In this document: piece after piece, positions 34,382 through 43,024 of the stretch
Numbering within the stretch: position 1 is the first letter of the stretch
Layout: each line of letters begins with the position of its first letter
Source of the DNA: Streptomyces canus
GTDB taxonomy: Bacteria > Actinomycetota > Actinomycetes > Streptomycetales > Streptomycetaceae
DNA: 64,000 bases
Direction: 5' to 3'
NCBI RefSeq assembly: GCF_041435015.1
Contig: NZ_CP107989.1
Coordinates: 2,790,001 to 2,854,000, forward strand
The notes under the pieces: model-generated
Seen by the model: only the letters and a program-made list of their open reading frames with translations
Told to the model about the DNA's origin: nothing
Database searches by the model: none
Translations under genes and position numbers: made by a program

Positions 34382-35401
34382 TCAGCTCTCGGTGGAGTCG
34401 TCGGTGGGGCTGTCCGTGCGGCTGCGGCGTGCCAGGAGGAGAGCGCCTCCGCCTGCTGCGATCAGCACGGCCGCGCCACCGATCAGCCACGGTGTGGCGT
34501 CGGCTCCGGTGTGGGCGAGGGAGCCCGTCGGCGTTTTCTGCGTGGTGTCCTTGACCGAGGTCGTGGCGACGGGTGAGGAGTCGGGCTCCGGTGTGTCGCT
34601 GCCCGAGGCGGAGGGCGTGGCACCTGCGGTACCGCTGTTCGGCTTGCCCGGACTGGACGGGGAGTCGGTGGGCCTGTGCGTCGGCTTACTGGAGGGGGCA
34701 GGCTTCGGATCGGTGGCCGTCTTGGCGATGGTGACGGTCACCGTCACCGGGGCGCCGGGACCTGCGGTAAACGTCTTCGTCGGCTTGTAGAGGTCGTAGC
34801 CGGCAGGAGCCTTCATCTCCTTGACCCAGAACTGCGTCCGGCGGCTCGACACGGGCAGTTCTCCGGAGGCGGCGCCCTTGGTGCCTGTAGTCAGGGTGAG
34901 CAGCGTGGAGGTGCCGGTGCCGATGTTCACGGTCGCGCCGGGCAGGAGCTTTCCGGTCTTGTCGTCCTTGGCCTGCAGGAGGACCTTGGCGGACTTGAAC
35001 GGGTCGGTGATCGTCAGCCGTGTGGTCGCACCCGGGGTGACGATGACGTCCTGATCACTGACAACCTCGTGGAGCGGGCTGCCGGAAGCCGTCTGCTTGA
35101 GCCGGTAGACGCCCGGAGCAAGGTCGGAAAAGGTCAGCCTCCCCTGGGCGTCGCTCTGTCCGCGTGCGGCTTCCTGGCCGGCGGAGTCGAGCAGCAGGAA
35201 CGCGGCGCCGGGCAGGACGTCTCCGGCCGTGTCCTTCGTAGTGATCTCGACGCTGCCCGCGTCCGAAGCCGGTGTCGCGGCGGGAGCGGCGGAGGCCGAG
35301 GGGGTCGGTTCGGAGGGCTCGGCACTCGCGGCCGGCGCCCAGATCAGGGTGCCGGCCGCGACAGCGAGGGCAGCAGCGGATCGGACGAGACATGCGTGCA
35401 C
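34382..35401 (-). CDS. LAxTG-anchored surface protein with SpaA-like domains
   Basis: GTG at 35401 after AAGGAG. 339 residues: signal peptide (AAALAVAAGTLIWAPAASA), then two prealbumin/SpaA-like beta-sandwich repeats (GAAFLLLDSAGQEAA with a LTFSDLAPGVYRLKQT strand; VLLQAKDDKTGKLLPGATV), a P/T/S-rich spacer, and a sorting signal LAHTG, hydrophobic helix and RRSR tail. LAxTG is the motif of class E sortases in Streptomyces. Last gene of a long minus operon. It may act as a cell-surface adhesin in mating-pair formation; this is inference. Confidence 0.85.
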   Translation of the reverse strand: MHACLVRSAAALAVAAGTLIWAPAASAEPSEPTPSASAAPAATPASDAGSVEITTKDTAGDVLPGAAFLLLDSAGQEAARGQSDAQGRLTFSDLAPGVYRLKQTASGSPLHEVVSDQDVIVTPGATTRLTITDPFKSAKVLLQAKDDKTGKLLPGATVNIGTGTSTLLTLTTGTKGAASGELPVSSRRTQFWVKEMKAPAGYDLYKPTKTFTAGPGAPVTVTVTIAKTATDPKPAPSSKPTHRPTDSPSSPGKPNSGTAGATPSASGSDTPEPDSSPVATTSVKDTTQKTPTGSLAHTGADATPWLIGGAAVLIAAGGGALLLARRSRTDSPTDDSTES

Positions 35402-35434
35402 GGGGAAGAGGACTCCTTGATCGGTCGGGGGAGG

Positions 35435-35923
35435 TCAGCGGGTGCGGCCGACGACTGGGGTAGCTGGCTGGGTGGGAGTGCTGCGCGGGGTGCGGCCAGC
35501 CGCGAGCCTGGGCCTGGACGCGGCCCAGGCGCCGGGGAACCAGACGGCGGTGTACTGCTCGATGGCGTCGCGCAGCCCGGTGGTGACGGCCCCGTCCCAC
35601 GGCGGGCGGCCGGGGCGGTGATAGGTGTCGAAGGTGCCGTACTGCTTGGTGTTCGGCCGGGTATTGGTGGCTTCATCGCGGCGGTGGAAGGTCCCGTGGT
35701 CCACGAAGCTGAGCGCCACCGCGTCGATCTCGCCGCGTTCCGGATGAACGACGGTGACACGCAGCCCTCCGTAGGTGTCCGCGTGGATGGTGCGGGTGAA
35801 GTCGATCCGCATCCGCAGCGGTGCATCGGGGATCGGGACAGCGAAGTAGGTGTTGCCAACAACGGTGTGGTCGTGGAAGGGAAGGCACAGCTCGGCGAAG
35901 AACTCGGCGGCTTGCAGAGACAA
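35435..35923 (-). CDS. Hypothetical protein
   Basis: TTG at 35923. 162 residues with mixed alpha/beta composition (FFAELCLPFHDHTVVGNTYF, then GLRVTVVHPERGEIDAVALS), and a basic, disordered tail. No motif recognised. It lies 34 bases from the LAxTG gene and 29 bases from the DUF317 gene, hence the same operon. Confidence 0.65.
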   Translation of the reverse strand: MSLQAAEFFAELCLPFHDHTVVGNTYFAVPIPDAPLRMRIDFTRTIHADTYGGLRVTVVHPERGEIDAVALSFVDHGTFHRRDEATNTRPNTKQYGTFDTYHRPGRPPWDGAVTTGLRDAIEQYTAVWFPGAWAASRPRLAAGRTPRSTPTQPATPVVGRTR

Positions 35924-35952
35924 AAGAGGCTCCGGTCGAGGTCTGGCTGGTC

Positions 35953-36825
35953 CTACAGGCGCGGGCCGGGCAGGGCCGGTCGGCTGGTGGTGCTCCAGCG
36001 CGGGACGCTGGCCGCGGGCAGCGCAGCCGGACGGCGGGAGGAGACGGCCCGCTGCACGTCGAGCGGAGTGGGAGCCGACGGGACCGGCGGGAGGATCGGG
36101 GTGAGCTGGGCCATCCCCTTGATGTAGCTGGAGGTCACCTCACGCCACCGGGGCAGGGGAGCCGGATCGGCGACGCACTCGGTGACGGCGGTGAGCAGGG
36201 CGACCGGGGTGTCGGTGCTGGCCGTGGCGTACCAGACGGGCCGGTCGATGGACCTGCCCGCCCACAGCTGCCAGCGCGCGTCGCGCGTGGTCAGTTCGGC
36301 TTCCGGATCGAGGTCGCCGGTGGTGAACTCCATGCCGGCGAGCCCGTCCGGGGCCTGGACCGCGAAGACGCCCCAGCGCGGACGGTCGATCTCCCAGCCC
36401 TGCTTCAGAAGCGGCACGAGCGCGAGGAAGGGATCGTGCTCGTCGATGCCGGAGATCGGCCGGGCAAGGTAAGCATCCGGCCCCTGCTCGTACGCCGTGG
36501 CCAGGATGGTGGTGAACGCCTGGACAAACTCGGTGGGAACGCGGTCGTTAAAGCAGACGCCCCAGGCCGGCGGTCCGAAGGAGTCCTTGTAGGCGTTGAT
36601 GCGCCAGAGCCCGTCGTCCTCGCCTTCGGGCAGGTAGCCCAGGCGCACGCGCCGGTCGGGAGCGCTCACATACACGTTGGAGTCCTCGTCGTACCGCAGG
36701 TCCCAGCCAAGTTCGAGCAGCGGGGCGAGGGCGGGGTCGCCGGTTCCGGTGGTGGAGGCGAGGTGGCGCGGGGAGACGTAGACGTCGCCGTCGATCTCGT
36801 GGTGCGAATCGGGCTGTGGGTTCAT
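35953..36825 (-). CDS. Double DUF317 protein
   Basis: ATG at 36825 overlaps the stop of the ATP-grasp gene (ATGA). 290 residues with two DUF317 units: DGDVYVSPRHLAS...LGWDLRYDEDSNVYVSAPD and DARWQLWAGRSIDRPVWYAT. Domain restricted largely to Streptomyces mobile DNA; function unknown. A Pro-rich C-terminal tail follows. Confidence 0.75.
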   Translation of the reverse strand: MNPQPDSHHEIDGDVYVSPRHLASTTGTGDPALAPLLELGWDLRYDEDSNVYVSAPDRRVRLGYLPEGEDDGLWRINAYKDSFGPPAWGVCFNDRVPTEFVQAFTTILATAYEQGPDAYLARPISGIDEHDPFLALVPLLKQGWEIDRPRWGVFAVQAPDGLAGMEFTTGDLDPEAELTTRDARWQLWAGRSIDRPVWYATASTDTPVALLTAVTECVADPAPLPRWREVTSSYIKGMAQLTPILPPVPSAPTPLDVQRAVSSRRPAALPAASVPRWSTTSRPALPGPRL

Positions 36826-38114
36826 CGGTCCGCCCTCGTGGTGACGGTGATCTCGTCGGCGGCGGTGTCGAGGCGTTCGGTGACCTCGGCGGTGGTGCGG
36901 CCGGTCACGATGTAGAACCCGGCCCGGGCGGTGAACAGGTCGCCGTCGGGCGGCAGGACGAGCTGGTCGCCGATCTCGCGGATCCACTGCACCTGGCGCA
37001 GCCAGGGGGTGTGGGCGGCGAAGGGCTGGTTGATGTGCCGGGCGGTCAGGGTGCCGGAGGCGTCCGGGTAGAGCATGCGGATGCCGGCAGCCCCGCTGCG
37101 GGTCGGGGTGAGGTCCGGCGCTCGGCCGCAGGCGAGATCGGCGGCGGCCCGGGGCAGGTCGATGCCGGTGGCGAGACGGACGAGGTGACCGATCATGTCG
37201 CCGCCGATGCGCGCGTTGACCTCGATCAGCCGGGGCCGGCCGTCCACCAGGCGCAGCTCGACGTGCTGCACGCCGTCTGTGATCCCCAGGGCCTTGACCG
37301 CAGCAGCGGCGGCCGGGGCGACCTGGGCCAGGAGCGGGTCGGAGGCATCGACGGTGTGCCCGGTCTCGGCGAAGTACGGTGCGGGGCCCAGGTGCTTGCG
37401 GGTCACGGCGACCGCCGTGGTCACGCCGCGGTGGGTGACGCATTCGACCGAGAATTCCGGCCCGTCGAGGTACTCCTCGACCAGGACGCCGGTGTCCTCG
37501 CGGCTGCGGTTCGCCCCGGCCGAGGCGAATGCGAACGCGGCGGGCAGTTCTTCGGGCTGGTCGACGCGGATCACGCCGATGCTGCCCGCGAAAGCCGCCG
37601 GCTTGATGACCGCCGGCAGGCCGAGGGTCATCGTCGCCAGGCCGGCCTCCAGCAGGGTCCCCGCCTTCATCGAGGCGGCCGAGGGCACGCCGTGGCGGGC
37701 GAACAGGGTGCGTGCGGTGGCCTTGTTGCGACAGGCCCGCATCACCTCGATGGACGTCGAGGACAGACCGAGCGCGCGAGCGAGACGGACGGTGGGGACG
37801 AGGTGCCACTCGTCCCAGGTGACCACGCCTGCAACATCGTGGCGCTCGGCCAGCGCCCGACCGCCACCGAGCAGCGCTGCGGGGTCGCTCAGATCGACGA
37901 CGGCGTGGTCGACGACGAACGGCTTCTCCCACGACGGCTCGGTGCCGGTGAGCAGGACGACGTCGTACGCGGCAGCCACCTGCTCCAGGCAGTAGCCGCG
38001 ATAGGTCTCGTCGCCGGGAGAAACGACGAGCACGAGAGGACGAGCGGACAAGAAGGGGTTCTCCGTATCGGTGGACGGCAGGGCGAGAGAAGAAAGGATC
38101 GTCTTAGGCGGCAC
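36822..38114 (-). CDS. ATP-grasp carboxylate-amine ligase
   Basis: 430 residues. Rossmann-like N-terminus (LVLVVSPGDETYRGYCLEQV), then ATP-grasp: LPAVIKPAAFAGSIGV, VLVEEYLDGPEFSVE, and the metal/ATP motif RLIEVNARIGGDM. The layout resembles BacD-like L-amino acid ligases and related enzymes that make peptide or amide bonds via acyl phosphate. An MFS exporter gene and two winged-helix regulators lie just upstream in the same operon, consistent with a small peptide-type metabolite that is made and exported. Substrates cannot be told from sequence. Confidence 0.82.
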   Translation of the reverse strand: MPPKTILSSLALPSTDTENPFLSARPLVLVVSPGDETYRGYCLEQVAAAYDVVLLTGTEPSWEKPFVVDHAVVDLSDPAALLGGGRALAERHDVAGVVTWDEWHLVPTVRLARALGLSSTSIEVMRACRNKATARTLFARHGVPSAASMKAGTLLEAGLATMTLGLPAVIKPAAFAGSIGVIRVDQPEELPAAFAFASAGANRSREDTGVLVEEYLDGPEFSVECVTHRGVTTAVAVTRKHLGPAPYFAETGHTVDASDPLLAQVAPAAAAAVKALGITDGVQHVELRLVDGRPRLIEVNARIGGDMIGHLVRLATGIDLPRAAADLACGRAPDLTPTRSGAAGIRMLYPDASGTLTARHINQPFAAHTPWLRQVQWIREIGDQLVLPPDGDLFTARAGFYIVTGRTTAEVTERLDTAADEITVTTRADR

Positions 38115-38406
38115 GGCGGCGGCGCAGCTCGAACGCCGCAGCCCAGTGAGGGTGTTCGCTGATCAGGCGGCGGGCGTAGAGAGCGGTGTAGTTGTTGTTC
38201 AACCCGGCGCCCCCCTGAGGGAGCTGGCGGCGCAGGTCCTCGAACAGGTCCTTCAAGCTGACCCGAGTGGCGCTGGCGGCCAGACGGCGGGCGGCCATGC
38301 CCTCCAGGGCCCGGTAGACGTGCGGGTTGCGGGCGTCGAAGGCGTGGAACTGCTCGGTGATGGTGCGACCGGTCGCGCGGTGCGATCCGAGGGCGGCGAT
38401 GGGCAT
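38104..38406 (-). CDS. Small hypothetical protein
   Basis: The second ATG (38406) is chosen because GGAG lies six bases upstream. 100 residues: FDARNPHVYRALEGMAARRL and VSLKDLFEDLRRQL, a helical pattern I associate with phage and element-borne proteins of unknown role. It overlaps the ATP-grasp start by 11 bases. Confidence 0.65.
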   Translation of the reverse strand: MPIAALGSHRATGRTITEQFHAFDARNPHVYRALEGMAARRLAASATRVSLKDLFEDLRRQLPQGGAGLNNNYTALYARRLISEHPHWAAAFELRRRRAA

Positions 38407-38438
38407 GAAGTTCTCCACAGGCTGGGGGCGCAGCAGGA

Positions 38439-39674
38439 TCAGGCGCGCAGGGCGGGATCAGTGCGCAGGCGGGCGAAGGTGCAGAACAGACCCAGGGCCT
38501 GCAGCGCGGCGCAGACGGTGATGACGTGGCCCAGCGCGTCGGGCGGGGTGAGCGCGGTGAGCACGCCGACGACGGGGAAGGGCAGCAGGAGGAGGAGGAT
38601 CGTCGCCGACAGGGTGCTGCCGAACTTCTCCGGAGGGATCAGACGGGAGCGCAGGGTGCGCAGGACGACCGTCATGCCGCCTTCGCCCGCCATGAGGACC
38701 GCGACCAAGACGAGGTAGGACCGGTAGTCGGGGGCCTGGGCAGCTGCGAGACAGCCGAGCGAGGAGATGGCGGCGCAGGCGGCGCCAACCGGCCACAGGC
38801 CGAGGCGGTCGAGCGCGAACCGGCAGAGCGTGACGCTGAGGAGCGTCGCTGCGGCAGCGGCGGACCAGACCAGGCCGACAGCGGTGGTGGACTGCCCGAA
38901 ATGCTTGACGACAATCACGGGTCCGGCCGCTTGGAGAAGGCCGGTGGCCAGGTTGGACAAGGTCAGCCCGGTCACGAGCCAGCCGAGCGCGGGCAGCGAG
39001 CGGATGGTGCGCCACCCGGTGAGCAGTCCGGCGCCGGACTGCCCCTTCGGCAAACGGGCCGGCGCCACGGGCGAGGGCGGGGTGCGCAGGGCGAGCAGCG
39101 CGGCAAGCAGCGAGAGCATGGTGATCACCGCGAGCATCGACGGCGGCCCGGCAAGCAAGAGCACTCCGGCGAGCGCCGGACCGGCCAGGGTCGCCGTCTG
39201 GTCGATGCCGAGCAGGACAGCCTGGACACGGTGGGCCCGCCGTCCTGCTCGGCGTCCGGCGGCGGCACCCGCGGTCTCGGCCGCGATATAGCTGAACTCG
39301 GTGAGCACGCCGGTCGTCGCCGCCAGCACCATCAGGGTCGCGCTCGCCATGGTGCCGGACGGGTGGAGATGGAGCAGGACCGCGCCGGCGGCGAGAGCCA
39401 GCGCCCTCCCCAGGGAGGCCAGGGGGAATACCACCGCGGCACCGCGCCGGTCAACGACCGATCCGGCCCACCCAAACGCAGCAAGCCGCGGGACCCACTC
39501 CAGGGCGAAGGCGGCGCCCGTCAGCGCGGCGGATCGCGTCGTGGCCAGGACGAGCAGCGGGATGCCGTAGGTGGACATCGCGAAGGCCAACGCGTCCGCC
39601 GTGCGCGGCAGATAGATGCTGCGCATCAGCCCGCCCGTGTTGCGTGCGTGCCGGGGTGTGACCGCTGCGTTCAC
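38439..39674 (-). CDS. MFS transporter
   Basis: 411 residues with about 12 hydrophobic helices; the A-like motif between helices 2 and 3 reads GSVVDRRGAAVV. Similar to drug/metabolite exporters of the MFS. ATG overlaps the stop of the upstream winged-helix gene. In the same operon as the ATP-grasp ligase, it is a likely exporter or self-resistance pump for that product (inference). Confidence 0.85.
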   Translation of the reverse strand: MNAAVTPRHARNTGGLMRSIYLPRTADALAFAMSTYGIPLLVLATTRSAALTGAAFALEWVPRLAAFGWAGSVVDRRGAAVVFPLASLGRALALAAGAVLLHLHPSGTMASATLMVLAATTGVLTEFSYIAAETAGAAAGRRAGRRAHRVQAVLLGIDQTATLAGPALAGVLLLAGPPSMLAVITMLSLLAALLALRTPPSPVAPARLPKGQSGAGLLTGWRTIRSLPALGWLVTGLTLSNLATGLLQAAGPVIVVKHFGQSTTAVGLVWSAAAAATLLSVTLCRFALDRLGLWPVGAACAAISSLGCLAAAQAPDYRSYLVLVAVLMAGEGGMTVVLRTLRSRLIPPEKFGSTLSATILLLLLPFPVVGVLTALTPPDALGHVITVCAALQALGLFCTFARLRTDPALRA

Positions 39675-40174
39675 GCGACCGGCTCAGGCTCAGACACCCT
39701 GGCCACCTGGGGGTTGTCTGCCAGCCACTGGATCAGGAGCGTGCGGGGACGAGCCAGCCCCGCCTCGGCTCCGTCGCCGATCAGCGGGGAGGGAACATCG
39801 GCTCGCTCGGCGGTGAGCGATGGTGCCAACAGGTCGAGGACGTGCCGGATACGGCTGCTGAACTCGCAGACGGGGGCCGGGACGGCGTGACGCCGGGCCC
39901 AGCGGGCCATCACGTCGTACAGATCTGCCAACTCCATCCCGGCGTCGGTCAGTTCCAGACCGGCGCCGGGCGCGACCCGGACGAGACCGTGGGCGCGGGC
40001 CGTGTCCGAAGCGCTCCGCAATTGGTGCGTGGAGAGGTCGGGCAGGACGCCGGGCAGCCGTCGCGGCGGTATGGCGCCGTTGTCGTCGATCTCGGTGACC
40101 AGGCGGACCAGGGGGCGCGAGGCGAGCAGTTTGACAGCGCGGTGCACTTCGGCAGAGCTGTAGAGGGTGCTCAT
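39671..40174 (-). CDS. Winged-helix transcriptional regulator
   Basis: ATG at 40174 overlaps the previous stop. 167 residues with an HxlR/MarR-like winged helix: PGVLPDLSTHQLRSASDTAR, then GLVRVAPGAGLELTDAG as the wing, and a C-terminal helix. It resembles one half of the neighbouring 280-residue regulator. Probably controls the exporter and ligase genes. Confidence 0.7.
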   Translation of the reverse strand: MSTLYSSAEVHRAVKLLASRPLVRLVTEIDDNGAIPPRRLPGVLPDLSTHQLRSASDTARAHGLVRVAPGAGLELTDAGMELADLYDVMARWARRHAVPAPVCEFSSRIRHVLDLLAPSLTAERADVPSPLIGDGAEAGLARPRTLLIQWLADNPQVARVSEPEPVA

Positions 40175-41013
40175 CGGCGCGGGCCTCCCGCCGGGATGGC
40201 TGCCTTCGGGCGGGCGATCGTGGCGTGCGAGAAGAGATCGCGGTTGTGCCACGCCGGAGAGGACTGGGCCGTCCGAGCGCGTGGGAGCGCCGCGGGGGCC
40301 GGTCGTGACTGGCTGCTGACCCACGGCCTCTGCGCGGGCTTCGCCTGCGGGTTCCCCCAGACCGGGTGTTGGGACGCCTGGTCGAGGGGCTGCCCGGCGG
40401 ACCATGCGGACAGGGTGCCGAGAACGGGGCTCAGGCCGTCGCCTGCTGCGGAAAGCCGGTAGGGCCGGCCGGTGCCCTTGGTGTCGACGAGGCCGTCGGC
40501 GACCAGCTGCCGCAGCGGCGGGTAGATGTTGGTCCAGTCGCTGCTGGGCATCACGATCCGGGCCAGGGCCCGCCCGCTGACCTCCTGGCGGGACTTGAGC
40601 ACCCACAGGATGGCGGCGGCGTGACGCCGGGTGAGCAGGGTGAGGCTGTCCTCGATCTGCTCGATCGCGGGCAGCGGGCGGTCCGCCTTCTCCAGGTGTT
40701 CCTCGGCCCAGGTGACGATCATCGGCAGGACCGGCAGCAGGGCAACACCACGGTTGGTGTGGCCATAGGTCACGTGCCGTGAGGTGTGTTCAGTGCGTTC
40801 GACGAGTCCGGCGTCGCACAGCGCCTTGAGCTTGGGGTGGAGCTGGCCGTTCTGCAGCCAGGACACCTTGGCCGCCAGCTCGCTGTAGCGCAGCGGCGGG
40901 CCGGAGAGGGCCAGGAGGATCCTCACGTTCCAGCGCGGGGTGATCATGGCCAGGGCCTCGGTGACCCGGGCGATGTCGGCGTCGGTGTCAGGGGGCAGAG
41001 CGGTGATGGCCAA
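40171..41013 (-). CDS. Tandem HxlR-type regulator
   Basis: 280 residues. First domain (about 15-105): ALAMITPRWNVRILLALSG, LRYSELAAKVSW, LVERTEHTSRHVTYGHTNRG, a standard HxlR winged helix. A second winged-helix-like unit follows (LLTRRHAAAILWVLKSRQEV and GLVDTKGTGRPYRLSAAG), then a disordered basic tail. HxlR regulators usually respond to electrophiles or small ligands. The stop overlaps the start of the next regulator gene. Confidence 0.78.
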   Translation of the reverse strand: MAITALPPDTDADIARVTEALAMITPRWNVRILLALSGPPLRYSELAAKVSWLQNGQLHPKLKALCDAGLVERTEHTSRHVTYGHTNRGVALLPVLPMIVTWAEEHLEKADRPLPAIEQIEDSLTLLTRRHAAAILWVLKSRQEVSGRALARIVMPSSDWTNIYPPLRQLVADGLVDTKGTGRPYRLSAAGDGLSPVLGTLSAWSAGQPLDQASQHPVWGNPQAKPAQRPWVSSQSRPAPAALPRARTAQSSPAWHNRDLFSHATIARPKAAIPAGGPRR

Positions 41014-41055
41014 GGGAGGAACTCCTGGGTGAACGAAAGGGGGATGGCCTGCGGG

Positions 41056-41501
41056 TCAGCGGCTGTGCGCCGGGCTCTGCGCCGCAAGAGGCGGAGCTGG
41101 AGCAGGCGGCGAGGGAGTCGGCGGGGCCGGCGTCGGGGCCGGGATGCGGGCCAGGCTTTGCAGGACGGCGGCGACCGATTTGGCCTGGACCTCGCGGACG
41201 GCGACGGCTTCGGCGAGGCGGCGTGCACCGTCGAGGAGGTGGGAGACCTCGTGCGGGCCGATCTGCCGGGACGGCTCGGCCCGGATGCCGGCCGTCCACG
41301 CTCGGGGTGGATGAGCCGGGCGAGGTGGTCGCGGTGGAAGTCGATGCTGCGCTCGGCGAGGGCGAGATCGTCGTGCATGCCGAGCAGGGCGGAGAGCATG
41401 CCGGGCGGCTGGGCGTGGGCGTGGGCTTCGAGGTCGGCGAGCGGTGCGCCGTACAGGTCCTCGATCCGTCCGGCTATGTCGGTGGACGTGGGGTGGGGCA
41501 A
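41056..41501 (-). pseudogene. Helical protein gene, frameshifted
   Basis: N-terminal coding from about 41501 (TTG) reads STDIAGRIEDLYGAPLADLE and LGMHDDLALAERSIDFHRDH up to HPERG. At about 41300 natural coding switches frame and continues IRAEPSRQIGPHEVSHLLDG, ARRLAEAVAVREVQAKSVAA to TGA at 41056-41058. The two parts make one helical protein of about 148 residues. Its order in a run of similar small genes suggests a genuine gene with one indel. Confidence 0.6.
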
Positions 41502-41511
41502 TCGAGGGCTT

Positions 41512-41955
41512 TCACGGTCGGCGGGCCCGGGCCGCCCCGGCACGCGGGGGTGCCGGGGCAGCGGACGGGGGCAGGGTTGCGGTGGCGCTGAGCGGTGCCG
41601 TGCGGACGGGCCGGGCCTGCTGCGCAGGCGGGGGCATGGTGCGCAGCAGCTCGCCGAGGGCGGCGCGGTAGCCGTCGCGGGCCTCCAGTGCCGCGTCCAG
41701 CCACTGCGCGTCGAAGCGGAGCCTGTCGGCCGACAGTTCGCTCATGTCGCGGTCGGGATCCATGTCGGCGTATACGCGGTCGCGGACACGGGCGACCTGC
41801 TCCTCGGTGAGCGCCAGGAAGGACCGCAGCTCCAGGGCACGGGCGAACGCGGGCGAGGCATCGTGGCCGGCAGCCGCCTCGTACAGCTCGGGTACCGGCT
41901 TCCCGAAGACCTTCTGCAGGTCGCCGTCCATGGTGCTGGCCTTGTCCCGGCTCAT
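41512..41955 (-). CDS. Small helical hypothetical protein
   Basis: ATG at 41955 overlaps the upstream stop (41952-41954). 147 residues, strongly helical and acidic in its first 110 (KVFGKPVPELYEAAAGHDAS and ALTEEQVARVRDRVYADMD), then a Pro/Ala tail. Similar in general build to the two adjacent genes. No known family. Confidence 0.62.
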   Translation of the reverse strand: MSRDKASTMDGDLQKVFGKPVPELYEAAAGHDASPAFARALELRSFLALTEEQVARVRDRVYADMDPDRDMSELSADRLRFDAQWLDAALEARDGYRAALGELLRTMPPPAQQARPVRTAPLSATATLPPSAAPAPPRAGAARARRP

Positions 41956-42434
41956 CGGGCGGCCCTCGTCGACCGCCACGCCGTCGCCGGTGCGGCTGTA
42001 CTCGCAGGCCGGTTGGGGGCGCTGGTCTGCACCGCTGGCCCGGTGCGGGGCCGAAGACGGGCGAGGCGCTCTGCGGCGAGGTCCTTCTTCCCTGGGGCGT
42101 CCGGGTCGAGGAGCCATCGCACGACCAGGGCCCGGCCGTCGCGGGCCGTGACGGCCGCGTTCACCCGGTGAGCGAGGCCCATCGTCGGGTCGTCGACCTC
42201 GTTGGGCTGGGTATGCAGTGCAGCGAGGAGGTCGTCCTCCGCGCGCTCCAGCACGGACTGGGCCTCAACGAGAAGGCCGTGCCACTTGACGACGTCGGTG
42301 GCGTCAGGGTTCGCGGTCGGCGCGGCGGCGACCGCGGCCTTCAACTGGTCCATGCTCATGTCGAAGCGCGCTTCGATCCGTTCGGTGAGCACGCCCACGA
42401 CATCCGCAGAATCCTCGGACATGCCGTCGGACAA
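41952..42434 (-). CDS. Small helical hypothetical protein
   Basis: 160 residues: SMDQLKAAVAAAPTANPDA and WHGLLVEAQSVLERAEDDLL, followed by NEVDDPTMGLAHRVNAAVT and a basic C-terminus. No membrane helix or known motif. First of three coupled small genes on the minus strand, upstream of the HxlR gene. Confidence 0.62.
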   Translation of the reverse strand: MSDGMSEDSADVVGVLTERIEARFDMSMDQLKAAVAAAPTANPDATDVVKWHGLLVEAQSVLERAEDDLLAALHTQPNEVDDPTMGLAHRVNAAVTARDGRALVVRWLLDPDAPGKKDLAAERLARLRPRTGPAVQTSAPNRPASTAAPATAWRSTRAAR

Positions 42435-42529
42435 GGGGGATCTCCTGTTCTGGATAGGCCGATGCGTAGGGAATGTGAGGGGCCCCGTGCTGGGCGATCA
42501 GCCGCTTGCCGGGACGTGCTGAAGTCCGG

Positions 42530-42877
42530 TCAGTCCAGGCACATACGGACGTCGCGGTACACGTACGTGCCGGAGACCCAGCCCTTCACGCCGGTCGTCT
42601 TGTCCGTGATGTAGACCCAGTTGCCGCTCTTCTTGGAGACGGTGAACTTGTGGCTCTTGTAGAGCACGCCGAGCGCCGTGGACTTCGAGCTGGCCTTGGA
42701 CCGGATGGTCACGGACTTGGCGTGCACTGCGCACGGCAGCGGCGGGAGGGACGAGCAGTTGCTCGCGGGGAGAGCGGAGGCGGTGGTCGGTGCCGCGTTG
42801 GCGGTGGTGGCGGACAGCACCGGCAGAGCGAGTGCGCCGAGCATCGTGGCGGATATGGCAATTCGGGTGGAGCGCAT
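42530..42877 (-). CDS. Secreted SH3b-domain protein
   Basis: ATG at 42877 after GGAGG. 115 residues with a Sec signal peptide (ISATMLGALALPVLSATTANA) and a bacterial SH3 domain (VTIRSKASSKSTALGVLYKS, then GNWVYITDKTTGVKGWVSG). Three mature Cys could form disulphides. Extracellular SH3b domains bind cell-wall peptidoglycan. A conserved 50-bp element stands about 75 bp upstream, shared with the gene at 60340. Confidence 0.8.
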   Translation of the reverse strand: MRSTRIAISATMLGALALPVLSATTANAAPTTASALPASNCSSLPPLPCAVHAKSVTIRSKASSKSTALGVLYKSHKFTVSKKSGNWVYITDKTTGVKGWVSGTYVYRDVRMCLD

Positions 42878-42951
42878 GCGGAAGAAACCTCCGTGAAGGC
42901 GTGGGGAATGTAGAGGAGGGCGCCGCGGGGTTGTCCCGGCGGCTGAATAAG

Positions 42952-43001
42952 AGTCCGGAGAATCGCCGGTTTGGCTAACCGGCGATCGTCGGCTATGTTG
43001 C
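42952..43001 (-). repeat. 50-bp palindromic element, copy 1
   Basis: Matches 60248-60297 (opposite orientation) at 44 of 50 positions. It holds CGCCGGTT-TGGCT-AACCGGCG (42964-42984), a perfect 8-bp stem with a 5-base loop, and flanking blocks AGTCCGGAG and GGCTATGTTGC. Relative to the adjacent genes both copies face the same way, about 75 and 43 bp ahead of their starts. It is a likely shared operator/promoter. TTGGCT-N17-TATGTT also fits a promoter reading outward. Confidence 0.8.
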
Positions 43002-43024
43002 GCCGCCCGCGTCAGGCTGAGAGC

